64,000 bases of DNA from Entoloma clypeatum. Taxonomy: Eukaryota > Basidiomycota > Agaricomycetes > Agaricales > Entolomataceae. Within the stretch, counting starts at the first letter, position 1, and every line of letters begins with the position of its first letter. Below are positions 11,097 to 22,446 of the stretch, one piece after another. The stretch spans positions 744,001-808,000 of the forward strand of contig OY751494.1 in assembly GCA_963565915.1 (NCBI GenBank), in the 5' to 3' direction. A model generated the notes under the pieces. That model saw nothing but the letters and a program-made list of their open reading frames with translations. It did not search any database and was not told the origin of the DNA. The position numbers and the translations under genes were made by a program.

Positions 11097-11169
11097 ACGA
11101 CAGACCGATTTCGTAAGCGGCTTCTCGGACGAGTCACCAACAACTCGACAACCACTCCCCGCTCGTTGA
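10984..11169 (+). pseudogene. Inverted fragment of the SRPK-like kinase N-terminus
   Basis: An ATG opens a 61-codon frame whose head (KARKSQSRFSTLSAP) matches the N-terminus of the kinase encoded on the other strand 0.9 kb away, at DNA level over about 50 bp (compare 10138-10190). After that the sequence diverges, and no kinase domain follows before the TGA at 11167. It is either the first exon of a lost divergent paralogue or a small inverted duplication. The same frame appears at 10630 before the gap because of the assembly overlap. Confidence 0.6.
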
Positions 11170-12630
11170 CGATTCAACAGTTGGGAAGATATTCAAGTCA
11201 TCTCCAGCTCTCAATTTCAACGTTCTGTGCATGATGTATACCCTTGACTTTCTCTGTGAATATTGTGAATACCACCACCTCTCCTCTGCCGAATCGCGTC
11301 CGGATGAAGAAAACGAAGGCAAAATTCAAATACCACGAGATGAGCGCCCCTGCTGGGAATTGTCAAGTTCTGTGCCCGCGATGTTTCGCGTGGGTCAACC
11401 ACGCTCGCAAGTTGTGGCAACGGCAAATCATTCAGCGACTTGTGGGCCCTTTGGCGAAGTAACCCGTGTAAAGAAGCATCTGGTATGTTCCCAATTACTT
11501 CTTGACATCCTTGAATATCATCTGCGCAGAGAAGTGGGCTATTTCGACGGCACCGCGCCCTTTCCTTTTCGCCCATTTCTTATCCCTGTCGTTGCGGCGT
11601 TTAGATACCCCCTCACCTCAGCCTGAAGACGTCACTCACAATCCCAAAGGACGTTAGCTTCAGAATTGCAACGGAGAATTAATTCATATAGATAATGATG
11701 TATTCAATCAGCTCTTGAGATCATAACTCGTCAAGTACTGTAAACTCCTGGACCGGCGAAATGATGCGCTGATTCTATGGTGCTTACTCTGGGTCTCCCT
11801 TCGCTCATTATTCAAGTTGTGAAAGATCTGGATCGGCCCCACCTCTTGGTTCACGGCAGGGCGAGAACTTGGCGAGAACGGAACTGAATACTGTGCCCTT
11901 CCCACACTCGCAGAATGTCTGGCAATACCGAAGAGCGTGCACGCGCGCCGAATCGGAGTCGTTCAATTCACAGCGGGATGGGTCACGGTCGGGATGACTT
12001 CCAGACTCACTGCTCACGTACGTGTGGGTGTTCCATCTGTTCGATTCCATTCCCAGCGATTCCCTGGGATCTGCAGGGTCACTGTGGGATGTCCCGTCGA
12101 TGTCGATCCCCTCCAATGTCAATCTTCCTGCTGGGTTGATCATTGTCTGCATCACAGATCCTGTCCAAGCTGACCTCATGCCGTCGTCGCTTGCGACATC
12201 GACTCTCCCAGCAGTGAGAGTATTCCTATGGCAGACAATGAAGTCGGCGAGGCAGCCAGAGTGCAACTCGGAGGGTATTGTGTTCACAGAGGCTGACATC
12301 AGGACTCTGACAGGGTAGGTTCTCTTCTTAGTGATGCTGGAATGTCTGTGCCACTGCACGTAAGACTCGAAGACCTTGTACTGAAACGGACAAATCCTAG
12401 GAACAGCGACTCGATGATTTCTATGGGATAAAATACAAAGCTCAACAATAAGCAACTATCAAACTCGAGACAAGGCCATGTCGGTATCATGATGCAGAAC
12501 TACGAAAAGTAATATGGTTAGTGATGACTCTAGTGAGTTGGCGCAATAACAGGCTCGTCACTGCAGCCTTACCGGCATCAAGTTTGGAAAGGAAAGCGTT
12601 GTTTATTTTTACGCTATGCAAACCTAGATT
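11170..12630. other. Region with no recognised gene; one long minus-strand frame
   Basis: The longest frame is on the minus strand at 11808-12455 (215 codons). It has no family I recognise and no clear splice neighbours, and it is overlapped by frames on the other strand. A plus-strand frame at 11244-11462 contains CPRCFAW and a basic tail, but could be chance. I see no repeats or RNA genes here. Confidence 0.4.
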
Positions 12631-12882
12631 TTAGGGTTTAGCTCGACATTGGCAGACCTTGTAGACGGAATGACCTACCGTTTTACCGTTGTTGGGGCCG
12701 ACGTCTGGGCGGTTACATTTATAACTACAACACCGTTCGGGTTTATTGCACTCGACCCCCAGGTGAAGGCAGGTCTGTCCCGGCCTGTTTTTGTCGTCCT
12801 CTTTGAGGGTTGAATAAGCAAAGGCATTCACAATACAGAGAGCGAGGATGAAGGCGAGAGTGCGAGCGAAGTGCATGATCAT
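12631..12882 (-). CDS. Small secreted cysteine-rich (knottin-like) protein
   Basis: An intact, intronless 83-codon frame. There are two possible starts, at 12882 and 12876 (ATGATCATG). Residues 1-22 form a typical signal peptide: a basic residue, a hydrophobic core (LAFILALCIVNAFA), and a probable cut after an Ala near 20-22. The mature part of about 60 residues has seven Cys spaced C-x6-C-x5-CC-x3-C-x20-C-x-C. The adjacent CC in the middle is the hallmark of inhibitor-cystine-knot folds, although the classic fold uses six Cys. Fungal proteins of this size and pattern are often secreted effectors or antimicrobial peptides; no function can be assigned from sequence. The gene borders a GTGGGT-rich repeat on its upstream side. 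Confidence 0.72.
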   Translation of the reverse strand: MIMHFARTLAFILALCIVNAFAYSTLKEDDKNRPGQTCLHLGVECNKPERCCSYKCNRPDVGPNNGKTVGHSVYKVCQCRAKP

Positions 12883-13033
12883 ATGGTTTGGGGGGGTGCA
12901 CGATGGTGCTTATGAGCTGTTGTCGGGTTTTGCCACCTACCCCCGGGCCGAACCTGACTCGAACCCGCCAGCTGGCACACGAAATTATCAGTCACTGTGT
13001 GTGGAGTTTGGATCATGGGGGACATTTGGGGAT

Positions 13034-13395
13034 ACAAGTCCCGCTTCTGTCGATGCATGATGAATGCCATCCAACAGTCCCGTATCCGTGCCCGCCAAAA
13101 CCCATACCTGCCAGGGTGGGTGCGGGTAAGTTCCCGTGGGTGTGGGTGTGGGTTCCTGTGGGTGTTGGTTCCCGTGGGTGTGCGGGTGCAGCTCCCGTGG
13201 GTGCAGTTGCGGGTTTCGCAGCAGGTGTCGCACGACCGGCTTACACTTGCGTTTGGGGATAGAAATTCTGATGCATAATGAATGCCACCTAACAGTTCCA
13301 TATCCGTACCCGCCAAAACCCATAGGTGTGGGTTCCTGTGCAGCTCCCGTGGGTGCAGTTGCGAGTTCTGCAGCAGGACGGATACCGCATGATCA
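13034..13395 (+). repeat. Degenerate tandem duplication with GTGGGT-rich minisatellite
   Basis: A block with the core GTACCCGCCAAAACCCATA occurs near 13074-13105 and again near 13300-13325. Each block is followed by runs of the unit CCCGTGGGTGYRGGTTCCTGT, and by GTGCAGTTGCGRGTTYYGCAG. The two copies are about 225 bp apart and roughly 80% alike. The long frames crossing this stretch on both strands are by-products of the repeat. Confidence 0.75.
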
Positions 13396-14034
13396 GTTTT
13401 TACACATGGTTGCGAGCGACAGCTTACCCGCCTTTCTTTCGCCTTTCTTTCCCCGTCCTTGGGGGATGTGCCTTCAGCGCAAGGGGACGGCGGGAAAATT
13501 TCCCTTTCCACAAGAACAAATTGTTTAACATGGTCGCCCCGCTCAAGGACAAAAAAAATATGACTCCTTTGAATGTAAGTTATTCAAGTCCAACGGGCGA
13601 TCAACATGTCGGGTTTACATTGGGCTGATCCGTTTCTGTGAACGACATCCTGGAGGAAGATAATCCGTCGAATGAACTCTTTGCCAGCTGGAGACATCAC
13701 GACGGCGCAACGACGGTGAGAATGTAACAGGACGTGTTGATTGCCACTGCATGAACCATCCTTAAGAAGACTCTAGATCATGATGGAGCCACGCAAGTGA
13801 ACAAGAAGACGCACACCTCGTGAACCGAACCTCGAGCGTTGGTCCATCATGGTACTAGTAGCGGTGGTATTGCTCAAATCGCCAAAAATTCCATGAACCG
13901 AGGGTAGTATGGACAATGGTTCATTTGGTTCAAATTCAACATGTGGTGTATGCGGCACGATGTTCCTTTGGCGCGTGTTTTGGAGACCGATAGCTTAGAT
14001 TAAACCTGAATCCATCGGGATATCTTGTCAAAAT

Positions 14035-14592
14035 TTAATGGACGAGGACAGAACTCATGAATGACCTGACTTCGCCACTGGCCAGATCCTTCGCTGCCTC
14101 CTGTCTCAACAGCCTTCTCGTCTCTTCCAACACCGCCCCCAACAAATCCAATCCCCATTTCCCCTCATTAGCCAGGGCAACCTCGTCGCGGAACCCGATC
14201 CCCCACACTCGATCCGTTGGGCTCGCCTCCACGATTGTCGTCTCTCCCGTACCGAGCAACTTGCGTCCTGAGATCCTCGTCTTGGCAAAATTTGAGGAGA
14301 TTCTCCTCGAGCGCGGTGCGAAAACGGTGCTTGTCCCACAGGGCCTCGTCAAAGTTGCGGACCTGGGGACCGAGCTCCTTGACGCAGATTTGGAGGTGCC
14401 AGTGACGGAGAGGATTTCGCGGGCGGTGGGGACGTCGTTGAAGAGGACTTTGTGGAGCATCATCCAATGTTCGGCGGTGGGGAAGGTGAAGAATTCGGGC
14501 TCAGGCTTGGGTTTGTGAGGGCTCGAATCGGAGTCAGAACCGGCGGAGGGGAGGGTGATTTCTACATAGAAGGGATCCTTGACGATGTTATC
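14035..14592 (-). pseudogene. NADAR-family pseudogene, truncated, two compensating frameshifts
   Basis: Paralogue of the NADAR gene at 15575-16279. NADAR proteins (YbiA family) act on N-glycosidic bonds in riboflavin intermediates or ADP-ribosyl groups. The FPTAEHWMML motif and the C-terminal TGETTIVEAS and DRVWGIGF blocks are present. The middle part (VKELGPQVRNFDEALWDKH, LLKFCQDEDLR) lies in another frame: the reading shifts by one base near 14390 and back near 14265. The start (SQWYP in the paralogue) is missing upstream of about 14592, where the frame hits a stop. Truncation plus two indels suggest a pseudogene. If the two shifts were sequencing errors, the missing 5' end would still need explaining. 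Confidence 0.8.
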
Positions 14593-14603
14593 GGAGTAAG
14601 ATC

Positions 14604-14881
14604 ATGACAACGGCCCCGCATACGGCAAATGCTTTGTACCCCCTCCCCGCATGTGCCGACGATGAATGCGACATCTTCGGTCCTGATAACTGTACAGGAT
14701 GCGGGTACTCCTCTACTGGCATGACTTGTGGTTTATGCGCTTGTTCGGTTTATGTAACATCGCAAAAAGCGACAGAAGTCGGTAAGTAAGTACAGTTACC
14801 TTACTAACTTGGTAATTCACACGATGATGTTATAACCTTGCAGCACCACCCACAACACCTATCGAGGCCTGGAAACACTGA
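14604..14881 (+). CDS. Small Cys-rich protein of 71 residues, one intron
   Basis: The ATG at 14604 opens 59 codons, followed by a canonical donor (GTAAGT at 14782), a CTAAC branch-point-like site and an acceptor at 14843. The 62-nt intron splices in frame to a short exon ending at TGA 14879-14881. The protein has seven Cys within residues 17-47, in a C-x4-C-x7-C-x2-C-x8-C-x2-C-x-C pattern, and no signal peptide. The paired CxxC and CxC motifs suggest metal or zinc binding inside the cell; this is an inference. I do not recognise the family. It sits between the broken and the intact NADAR copies, on the opposite strand. Confidence 0.6.
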
Positions 14882-15574
14882 GATCGGGGGGTCTAAAAGC
14901 ATTACAGGTTACTTTTCAATATTTCATCACAGAAATTTCGACAGAGAGATTGTTCTGGAGGTCAAGAATTCTCGTTGTGAACCCACAGGGAAGTAAATAC
15001 TGCCTCAAAAACTTGATCCTTTGGAACTCAGCATATTAAAGAGTGTCCCAAGAAGTTGATTTAGTTTTAAAGAGCAAGGCTTTTTTGAGAGATCTGATTG
15101 GCTGGTGATCGCTGTGAGCCAATCGAATTGCCTTGAAACTTGCTTGGACTGATCCCGGCCTTTTCCGTAGCGCATCCACCAACAGCCAGCGTGTTTCTCG
15201 GCGGCAACCGAAAACTGATCGTTACCTGACTAGGTGTGGCATTGCATCACCCCGTAGTTCGAAGTTCGAACCCGTCAAGATTCCCTCTCCAGTGCTTTTC
15301 GTACTTCATCTTTTCATGATCCTGGGTATCATCGTGGAGCAAGGATCATAGGCTTTCAGATGGTACACAAAATATGTGAATCGGATGAATTCACATGGAA
15401 TCAGAAGCACATCTATAAAAGTGTGGCATTGCTAACTTGGTGCCCTCAATCAAGTTCGACGGGCATTTGCAGGTCACTCACTTGCGCAACTCACGCCAAG
15501 ATAGCGCCAAGATTCCGTAGTAAATATCGCGAACCTGTATTACCGCAGCGGTCCCGATATGTATACTACGTATC
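14882..15574. other. Intergenic, nothing recognised
   Basis: About 690 bp between the small Cys-rich gene and the stop of the intact NADAR gene. It has only short frames. A tRNA-like GTTCGAACC near 15265 lacks the matching stems and is not called. Confidence 0.5.
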
Positions 15575-16279
15575 CTACCCTATTATGTATTGTGTATGAC
15601 TTGAACCCGCGATACCCATCCCTGATTCCTCCTCCTGTCTCAACAACCTCCTCGTCTCACCTAACGCAACACCCAACAAATTCGCCCCCCACCGTTCCTT
15701 TTTGTTCAGAGCATTCTTCTCGCCGAACCCAATCCCCCATACCCGATCCCTAGGACTGGCTTCAACGATCGTCGTTTCGCCTGTATCAAACAGTTTCTTC
15801 CTGATATCTTCGTTTTGACGGAATTTGAGTAGGTTGCCCTGGAGGACGATGCGGGACCGGTGCTTCTTCCAGACGCCGTCGTCAAAGCTGCGGACTTGAC
15901 GGCCAAGCTTCTTTACGCTGAGGAGGGCGGGCTTGGCGGTGGATGTTACGGCGAGGATCTGGCGGGCGATGGGGATGTCGATGAAGAGAAGGGCTTTTTG
16001 GAGCATCATCCAGTGCTCGGTAGTGGGGAAGGTGATGAGCTCGGGGTCTGCAGGGCCGGTGGAGTCGCAGTCAGGACCGGCGGTAGGGAAGGCGATGCTT
16101 GTGGTGAAGGGGGCTGGGTACCATTGGGAAGCCCATCCACTTGAAGAGACGAGTATTGCGAATGAAAGGAATTGATGATGAGAAAAGCAGACGTACTTGA
16201 TGTGATTTGCGCCGTAAAAGAATGTGTAATCCTCGTTACGCGTCGTAGAAGGCGTGCTTTTGGATGTATCTCGTGGCAT
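15575..16279 (-). CDS. NADAR-family N-glycosidase-like protein
   Basis: Intact NADAR-domain protein (YbiA/DUF1768). Known members hydrolyse N-glycosidic bonds of early riboflavin intermediates, and some remove ADP-ribose from guanine. The start at 16277-16279 (MPRDTSKST) precedes exon 1. A 57-nt intron (16140-16196) joins FFYGANHIN to GWASQWYPAPF, restoring the conserved N-terminal block. The motifs FPTTEHWMMLQKALLF, the GRQVRSFDD region, LLKFRQNEDIRKKL, DTGETTIVEASPRDRVWGIG and WGANLLG follow in order. Length and motif order match the family. A broken paralogue lies 1 kb downstream, so the pair looks like a local tandem duplication of which this copy is the working one. Confidence 0.88.
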   Translation of the reverse strand: MPRDTSKSTPSTTRNEDYTFFYGANHIKYVCFSHHQFLSFAILVSSSGWASQWYPAPFTTSIAFPTAGPDCDSTGPADPELITFPTTEHWMMLQKALLFIDIPIARQILAVTSTAKPALLSVKKLGRQVRSFDDGVWKKHRSRIVLQGNLLKFRQNEDIRKKLFDTGETTIVEASPRDRVWGIGFGEKNALNKKERWGANLLGVALGETRRLLRQEEESGMGIAGSSHTQYIIG

Positions 16280-16947
16280 GTGAAGTAAGTACTCGGAGTA
16301 ACAAGTCACGACAAAGACGCCGGGGCAGAAAGCAGCCCTGATGATCATGAGACCTTGGCCGGCTATCAATTTGCACAAGGACTCCTTCTCTGCATCTTAC
16401 CCCCTGTGTCCGCCCAGGTCTGCAAGCGGGACTGAAGATTTAGAACGTTGGAGTCTTCCTTTCGAAAACTCGGTCCGAAAACGCCTCCGACTCGGATCCT
16501 CGTGGAGGCGCAATGTGACGCGGTAGGCGCTAAGCGCTCAAGGGGGAACCGCGGGGAAGTGATCATACATCAATCAAAGATCGTCCGACATCGGATATGG
16601 ACATTGCCGCCGCTGTGGCCTCGTCAGCGACTGTCGAGACCGTGACGCATCCTGTATGACGATTGGCATCATGTCATCCTCAGCGCTCAGCTCTGTCGCC
16701 ACGTCATCCGATCGGCAACGGCATGCTCGTACGCAGTGCGATGGCCGGCTATAACCACTCAAGGAACTCTCTTTTGAATGTTGGCACGTGAACGCGAGTG
16801 AAACGTTAAAAAATCTCATGTTTGTTTTTCTCGCACCGGCTTGCTATACTGCGACCCCTCACTATATCTGGCCTCGCACCCACCCTATCCCTACCCTTAA
16901 TTCCATACCACTTCCGTCTTCTCTCCCTTCCCCAGCTCATCCCAGAC
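16280..16947. other. Divergent promoter region of the NADAR gene and the P450
   Basis: About 670 bp between opposed starts, with only short frames. A pyrimidine-rich leader (16870-16945) precedes the P450 ATG. Confidence 0.45.
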
Positions 16948-19697
16948 ATGAGCACGAGCAAGCTCCCCCCGGGCCCAGTCTACCTCTCGCGCCTCATAGC
17001 GCGCTCCATTCCGCCATCCGTCATCGGCTACATCGTCCTCAGGGAGCTCGTCAAGCGGTTCAACCTTGGCATATCCAACACGGTCGTCGTCATTGCCGCG
17101 CTGTTCAGTCGATTTGGATACGCCATTCTCTCGTCCTTCTGGAGCGATTTAGCCCACTGGGCCGATGCGAGGAGAAAGGGCGCAATAATGGTCCCGCATG
17201 TGAGGGACCCCTTACCAGGAGGTCTGGGCATTGTGGGTGCGATGGTGAAGAGTTTCAAGTCTGGATATCCTGGTGAGACTTTTGATGATCCCCCCTGTCG
17301 TGCATGGCGAAACTAACGGGGACGATCGAACTCAAGGCGACATATTCCTGGAGTGGTGTAAGCAGTATGGGAATACGTACTCTCTCAGGGTGGTCGCTGA
17401 ACACCGAGTGCGTTCCTTGAAACGCAACTTTCAAAAGCATAATTTCTTGACACCCAGCGCTTTGATAGATCTTTACCTTTGAACCCGAACATGTCAAGGT
17501 GCGTTTCGTAACCCTATAGCTCATATATGCACTCCTCATGAGCTCCTACATATAGGCTATACTTGCAACGCAGTTCGATACGTTTGATAAGGGTGAGTGT
17601 CGACGGCATTAGTTCTTCCTCCACCCAGTGTCCATCGTGCCGCAGGCCCCGTCCTCGAGGATCAACTCGGCTCCCTCCTGGGAACAGGTGTTTTTAACGC
17701 AGATGGAGATATGTGGAAGTGCGTAACGCCCTCCGCTCTTTCTTAATAACACCATCGTGAACATCGGACGGTTTGCAGATTCCATCGCACGATAACCCGC
17801 CCCTTTTTCACCAAGGACCGCATCAGCCATTTCGACATATTCGACCGTCATGCGGAAGACGCGATCGCCCAGGCAAAGGAGCGTCTTGCGGCGGGCTATC
17901 TCATCGATTTCCAGGTTCGTTTTTCTGTCACAATCTTTTTTTTTTTTTTTTTTTTTTTTTTTCACGCCACAAACTCACATGCACGCATACAGGACCTCGT
18001 CTCGCGTTTCACCCTTGACTCTGCCACAGAATTCCTCTGCGGCACAGACGTGCGCTCGCTCTCTGCCGGGCTTCCTTACCCACCCTTGAGTACCCCCTGT
18101 CCCACAGCACAAACGGAGGAACATCCATCGGACCGGTTCGTTACGGCCTTCATCGCCGGGCAAATACTCACGGGCCTGCGCACGCGCTATGGCCCGAGCT
18201 GGCGACTGATGGAATTCTGGCAGGATCACGTGAAAGGGCCGCGGGAGGTCGTGGATGGGTTTGTGGAGCCGATTATTGACGAGGCGCTGGCGAGGAAGAG
18301 GACGAAGGGAGAGGAAGAGAAGGGGAAAGGCGAAGACACGTTGGAGGAGGGCAGGGACGGGACGTTGTTGGATCACTTGGTGGGGCAGACGCAAGGTTCG
18401 TATCTCCGCTGTTTCATCCGCCCGGGATCCACGGTCACTGATTTTATATATACCAGATCGACAGATTCTGAAAGATGAGGTGCGGTCTCATTTTGTTTTG
18501 TTTGTGGCATGGCCGGTATGGGCGTACTGACGCGTTCCACTGTGATAGCTCGTCAACCTTCTCGTAGCAGGCCGAGATACCGTGAGTCTCCATTTAGCTT
18601 GGCAGGTGACCCCGCAATAACACGGATATCTGTCCAGACCGCAGCCACATTGACGTTTGCAATGTATATGCTAACTCAGCACCCCCACATTGCCAAGCGT
18701 CTCCGCGAGGAGATCGCGCAGTTTGTCGGCATCGGCCGGCCGACTTATGAGCAGATCAAAGAGATGAAGTATTTGCGGGCGTTTATCAATGAGACGCTGA
18801 GGCTGTACCCGCCTGTGTAAGCCCCTTTTCTTGTGGCCTCTTAATTGGGACACTAATTGCGATCGTGCACTAGGCCATTCGACAGTCGGTGTGTCTTCAT
18901 TTCGGCTGGGATACTTGGAGGAATCGTGTACTGACGAGCGCATAGGACATCGAACAAGGCGACCGTATGGCCATCGAAGACACCTGGACAGCAGCCGTTC
19001 TATGTTCCTGCGCACACGAAGTGAATTCTTATCTCTTCTTTATGCTCCTTCCTATATTGACGCATGAATAGATGCACGTATGGTGTTTTCCTGATGCACC
19101 GGAGGACGGACTTGTGGGGTCCTGATGGTGAGCTATCCCTGTGTTCTCGGTGGAAAGATAATTTGAAAAAAAAAAATAGCCCTTGAGTTCGACCCCGATC
19201 GCTTCATCGACCACCGGCTGCACAAGTACCTTACTCCTAATCCGTTCATCTTCTTGCCGTTCAATGCTGGACCGAGGATCTGTTTGGGACAACAGGTAAA
19301 TTGTTTTTTGTTCGGTGTGGGCCGGCCCCCATCCATCAACGGCAAACTCATTATTGACTCCGCCTTTTTTTTTTACTTTTTTTTTTTTTACCTGCGTTAG
19401 TTTGCATATAACGAATCATCCTTCTTCCTCATCCGGCTGCTGCAGAATTTTTCGCAGTTCAGTTTGGAGCAGCCGCTGGACGCGCGGCCGCCGGAGGAGT
19501 GGAGGATGTGCGAAGGCTCGAAGGGGAGGGATAAGGTCAGTCTGGGGACGCATTTGACGATGTATGTCAAGGTGAGTTTCTTTTTTTGAGGGGGAAGGTT
19601 GTGTTTTGTTCCATTGTGGTTCGGGTTGCTGATTGTCTCTTTCTTTTCGTGATAGGGAGGGTTGTGGGTAAAGATGGGAAAGACAGCGGACGATTAA
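16948..19697 (+). CDS. Cytochrome P450, CYP63-type
   Basis: Membrane-bound heme monooxygenase. The N-terminus ([15 protein letters not shown]) and two hydrophobic segments before [11 protein letters not shown] resemble the CYP63 family of white-rot fungi, which oxidises alkanes, fatty acids and aromatics; the substrate here is unknown. A dozen or so short introns interrupt the gene. Those I followed restore frame at conserved motifs: [23 protein letters not shown], the C-helix MWKFHRT, the I-helix AGRDTTAATLTF, the ExxR motif (ETLRLYPPV), the DPDRF motif and the heme loop [12 protein letters not shown] with its Cys ligand. TAA is at 19695-19697. All catalytic elements are present and no premature stop was found after splicing, so the gene is probably functional. 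Confidence 0.9.
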
Positions 19698-19923
19698 GTT
19701 ATTTGGGCGGGATGGATTTGACACTTTGAAACCCTAAGTATTTGTGGATGTGCACATTGTAAGTTAGTTTATACATATGTATATATTCTACCTATTCGTT
19801 GTATCATTTAATTAGCCTCAATTCCTGATTCTCCCTGCCAGCTCTGCTTTGAGATCAGATTACATCTGTATATTAGATAGCTATTTATAGACGTGGAATT
19901 AATTGACTTCGTGTTCTTCGACC

Positions 19924-22284
19924 ATGCAATACGAGGCTGTATACTATCTAGGCATAGACGTCGGCACCGGGTCCGCGCGCGCCCTCCTCGTCGAACGCGA
20001 CGGCACCGTCGTCGCCTCGTCCACACACGACATCATCACCTACCGCGATCCCCACGATCACAACATCTTTGAGCAGTCCACATCCAACATCTGGTCAAGC
20101 ATCGCGGCTGCGGTCAGGGACTGCCTTTCCTCCTCGGGTGTCTCGCCCGACGCGGTGAAGGGCTTGGGGTTTGATGCGACGTGTTCGCTTGCGGTGACGG
20201 ATTTTGAAGGGAGGCCCGTGGTGGTGACGAAGGGGGAGGAGCTGGGGAGCCAGGGTCGCGGAGAGAGGAATGTGGTGCTTTGGGCGGATCATAGAGCCGA
20301 GGCTGAGGCGGCTGTGATCAATCAGAGTGGGTCGATGGTGTTGGATTATGTAGGTGGGACGATGAGTGTGAGTTTTTGTTGTCAACCGTCTTCTCCCCCC
20401 GGTCTTTTCTGTTTTTTTTTCCCCCTTCGTACTTTTAGTTGGAGATGGAGATCCCGAAGATCCTCTGGTTGAAGAACCACATGAACCCCGCTCTCTTTTC
20501 TCGGTGCCAGTTCTTCGATCTGCCGGATTATCTGACGTACCGCGCCACGTCGAGCGTCTCGCGGTCGGCGTGCTCGCTGACGTGTAAATGCTCGTATGTA
20601 CCCGGGAGCGGGTGGCAGGCTGAGTTTTTCGGGGAGATCGGGCTTGGGGAGCTTGTGGAGGGTGGGTACAAGCAGATAGGCGCGGAGCGTGAGGAGAATT
20701 TGTTGACGGCTGGGACGAGGGTGGGGAAGGGGCTTTCGAAGGGAGCGGCTGATGAGCTGGGGCTGGTGGAAGGGACGCCGGTGGGGAGTGGGTTGATTGA
20801 TGCGTGAGTTGGGCTCATTTTCTGTTTTATCGTGCAACCAATGACATGTTTTTTCGCGTGTACTTACTTAGGTACGCGGGGTGGTTGGGGACTGTCGCAG
20901 CGCGTTACACGGAGGATGGGGAATTGTCGGATGTTGTGCCTACTCTCCAAGAATCTCGACACCGCTTGGCTGCCGTTGCGGGGACGAGCACTTGCCATCT
21001 TGTTCAGGTGCGCACTAACAACGCAGATCTCGCACATTCCTTCCCGAACCTCATTTCTTTTTCCGTTAACAAGAGCCCCGATGGTGTCTTTGTCAATGGC
21101 GTGTGGGGGCCTTACAAGGTAATGGATTGATTCCAAAGAAAACCCACATGTACGTCCACACGTCGATCCTGATCATCGTCGGCGATCCCAGGATGCCGTG
21201 TTCCAAGGATGGTGGATGAACGAAGGCGGCCAGTCCTCCACAGGCCAAGTACAGGGAATTTATGAAATACCAAGCCTGAAAATGCTAAGACGCCTTCGCA
21301 GTTGATTGAGTTCATCATCACCAGCCACCCAGCTTACCTAGAGCTCCTTCGACTCAGCAAGGAGAATGAGAAAGACATACATACCAGTTTGTCACCCCCA
21401 TCCATTTCAAATTGGCGTCGCACTCAGAAACATTACCTAGTCCTGCAAGACATCCTGGGGAATCTTCGCCTCGAGAACAATGCCGAGACCTTGACAGAGC
21501 TCACCAAGGACTTGCATGTATACCCGGATTTCCACGGCATGGCGCCTCCCCACTCACTTGCGTATCCAAACATTCACTCAAAGTGTCTCATTCAGGAAAC
21601 AGATCACCCATAGCCGACCCACGAATGCGAGGCTCCATCGTCGGTCTCGATCTTGTCAGTTTCCCCCAATTTCCCCCTTCCAACAGTAAGCAGAACTGAA
21701 CTTTTGAAACAGGACTCGGGCCTATCCGACCTCGCACGGCGCTACTACGCCGCTCTCGAAGCCATCGCGCAGCAAACGCGACACATCATCGAGGAAATGA
21801 ATGCCAAGGGGCACCGGATCACAGCGATCTACATGAGCGGCGGGCAGGCAAAGAACTTGCCGTTGATGCAGCTGTTTGCGGATGCGTGTGAGATGCCGGT
21901 TATTCTCCCGACGTCGGATGGAGGTTCAGGGGCTGTGGTGCTTGGGGCAGCTATGCTGGGGAGGTTCGCGGCGGAGGCGGGAGAAGGGAAGGGAGAGGGC
22001 CAGGCGGAGCTTTTGTGGAAGATTATGGTGCGTTTTCTTCATCCTCTTCGCCTGTCTCTCTCGTGGGGGATGATTTGAGTGGTATAAAATGATTTTTTTT
22101 TTGAAATTTGCTAAATTTTCGATAGGTGGAGATGACACCGGCCGGGACGCAAATCGCACCTGCAGCGTCAGCCAAGGAGAAGAGGTTGCTGGAAGCAAAG
22201 TATAAAATATTCAGGGAGAGTATTGATATTCAGAGGCGGTGGAGGAACGAAATGGAAAAGGCACTGAAAGGAGAGGATCTGTAA
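19924..22284 (+). CDS. FGGY-family carbohydrate kinase, D-ribulokinase-like
   Basis: ATP-dependent sugar kinase that resembles the eukaryotic FGGY / yeast YDR109C group, reported to phosphorylate D-ribulose. The ATG at 19924 leads into the N-terminal ATPase block (YLGIDVGTGSARALLV). Further motifs are FDATCSLAV, WADHRAEAEA, KILWLKNHM, FFDLPDYLTYRAT, the C-terminal FGGY start SPDGVFVNGVWGPYK, WWMNEGGQSSTG, and the ATP-binding SGGQAKNLPLMQLFAD followed by GSGAVVLGAA. Introns of 60-100 bp were recognised by GT-AG ends that rejoin these motifs. TAA is at 22282-22284. The gene looks intact. It is tail-to-tail with the glycosylase half-copy. Confidence 0.88.
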
Positions 22285-22446
22285 AATGTCTATATGTATA
22301 AGTATCCGATTCGCCCAACAGGTTAGAATCCAACCAGACAAGTAACCCAATTGCTGGCGAAGGTAGGCAAGTATTCCGAATGGGTGGAAAAGAACATAGG
22401 ATGCACGCGAGATTATCGGGGAGGGAATCGATTCGTAAGGTCTCAT

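Noticed and set aside
10471..11169. Plus-strand frame across the N gap
   Set aside because: Continuity depends on 200 N. The two ends are the same 154 bp, so the long frame is an assembly artefact.
13034..13395. CRISPR-like array
   Set aside because: Units vary in length and sequence, there are no unique spacers of constant size, and the genome is fungal.
12879..13511. 210-codon minus-strand frame overlapping the repeat
   Set aside because: Its sequence is the translation of the GTGGGT minisatellite and the tandem duplication, in several frames at once.
15225..15300. tRNA gene suggested by GTTCGAACC
   Set aside because: No T-stem pairing around the loop, no acceptor stem and no plausible anticodon arm.
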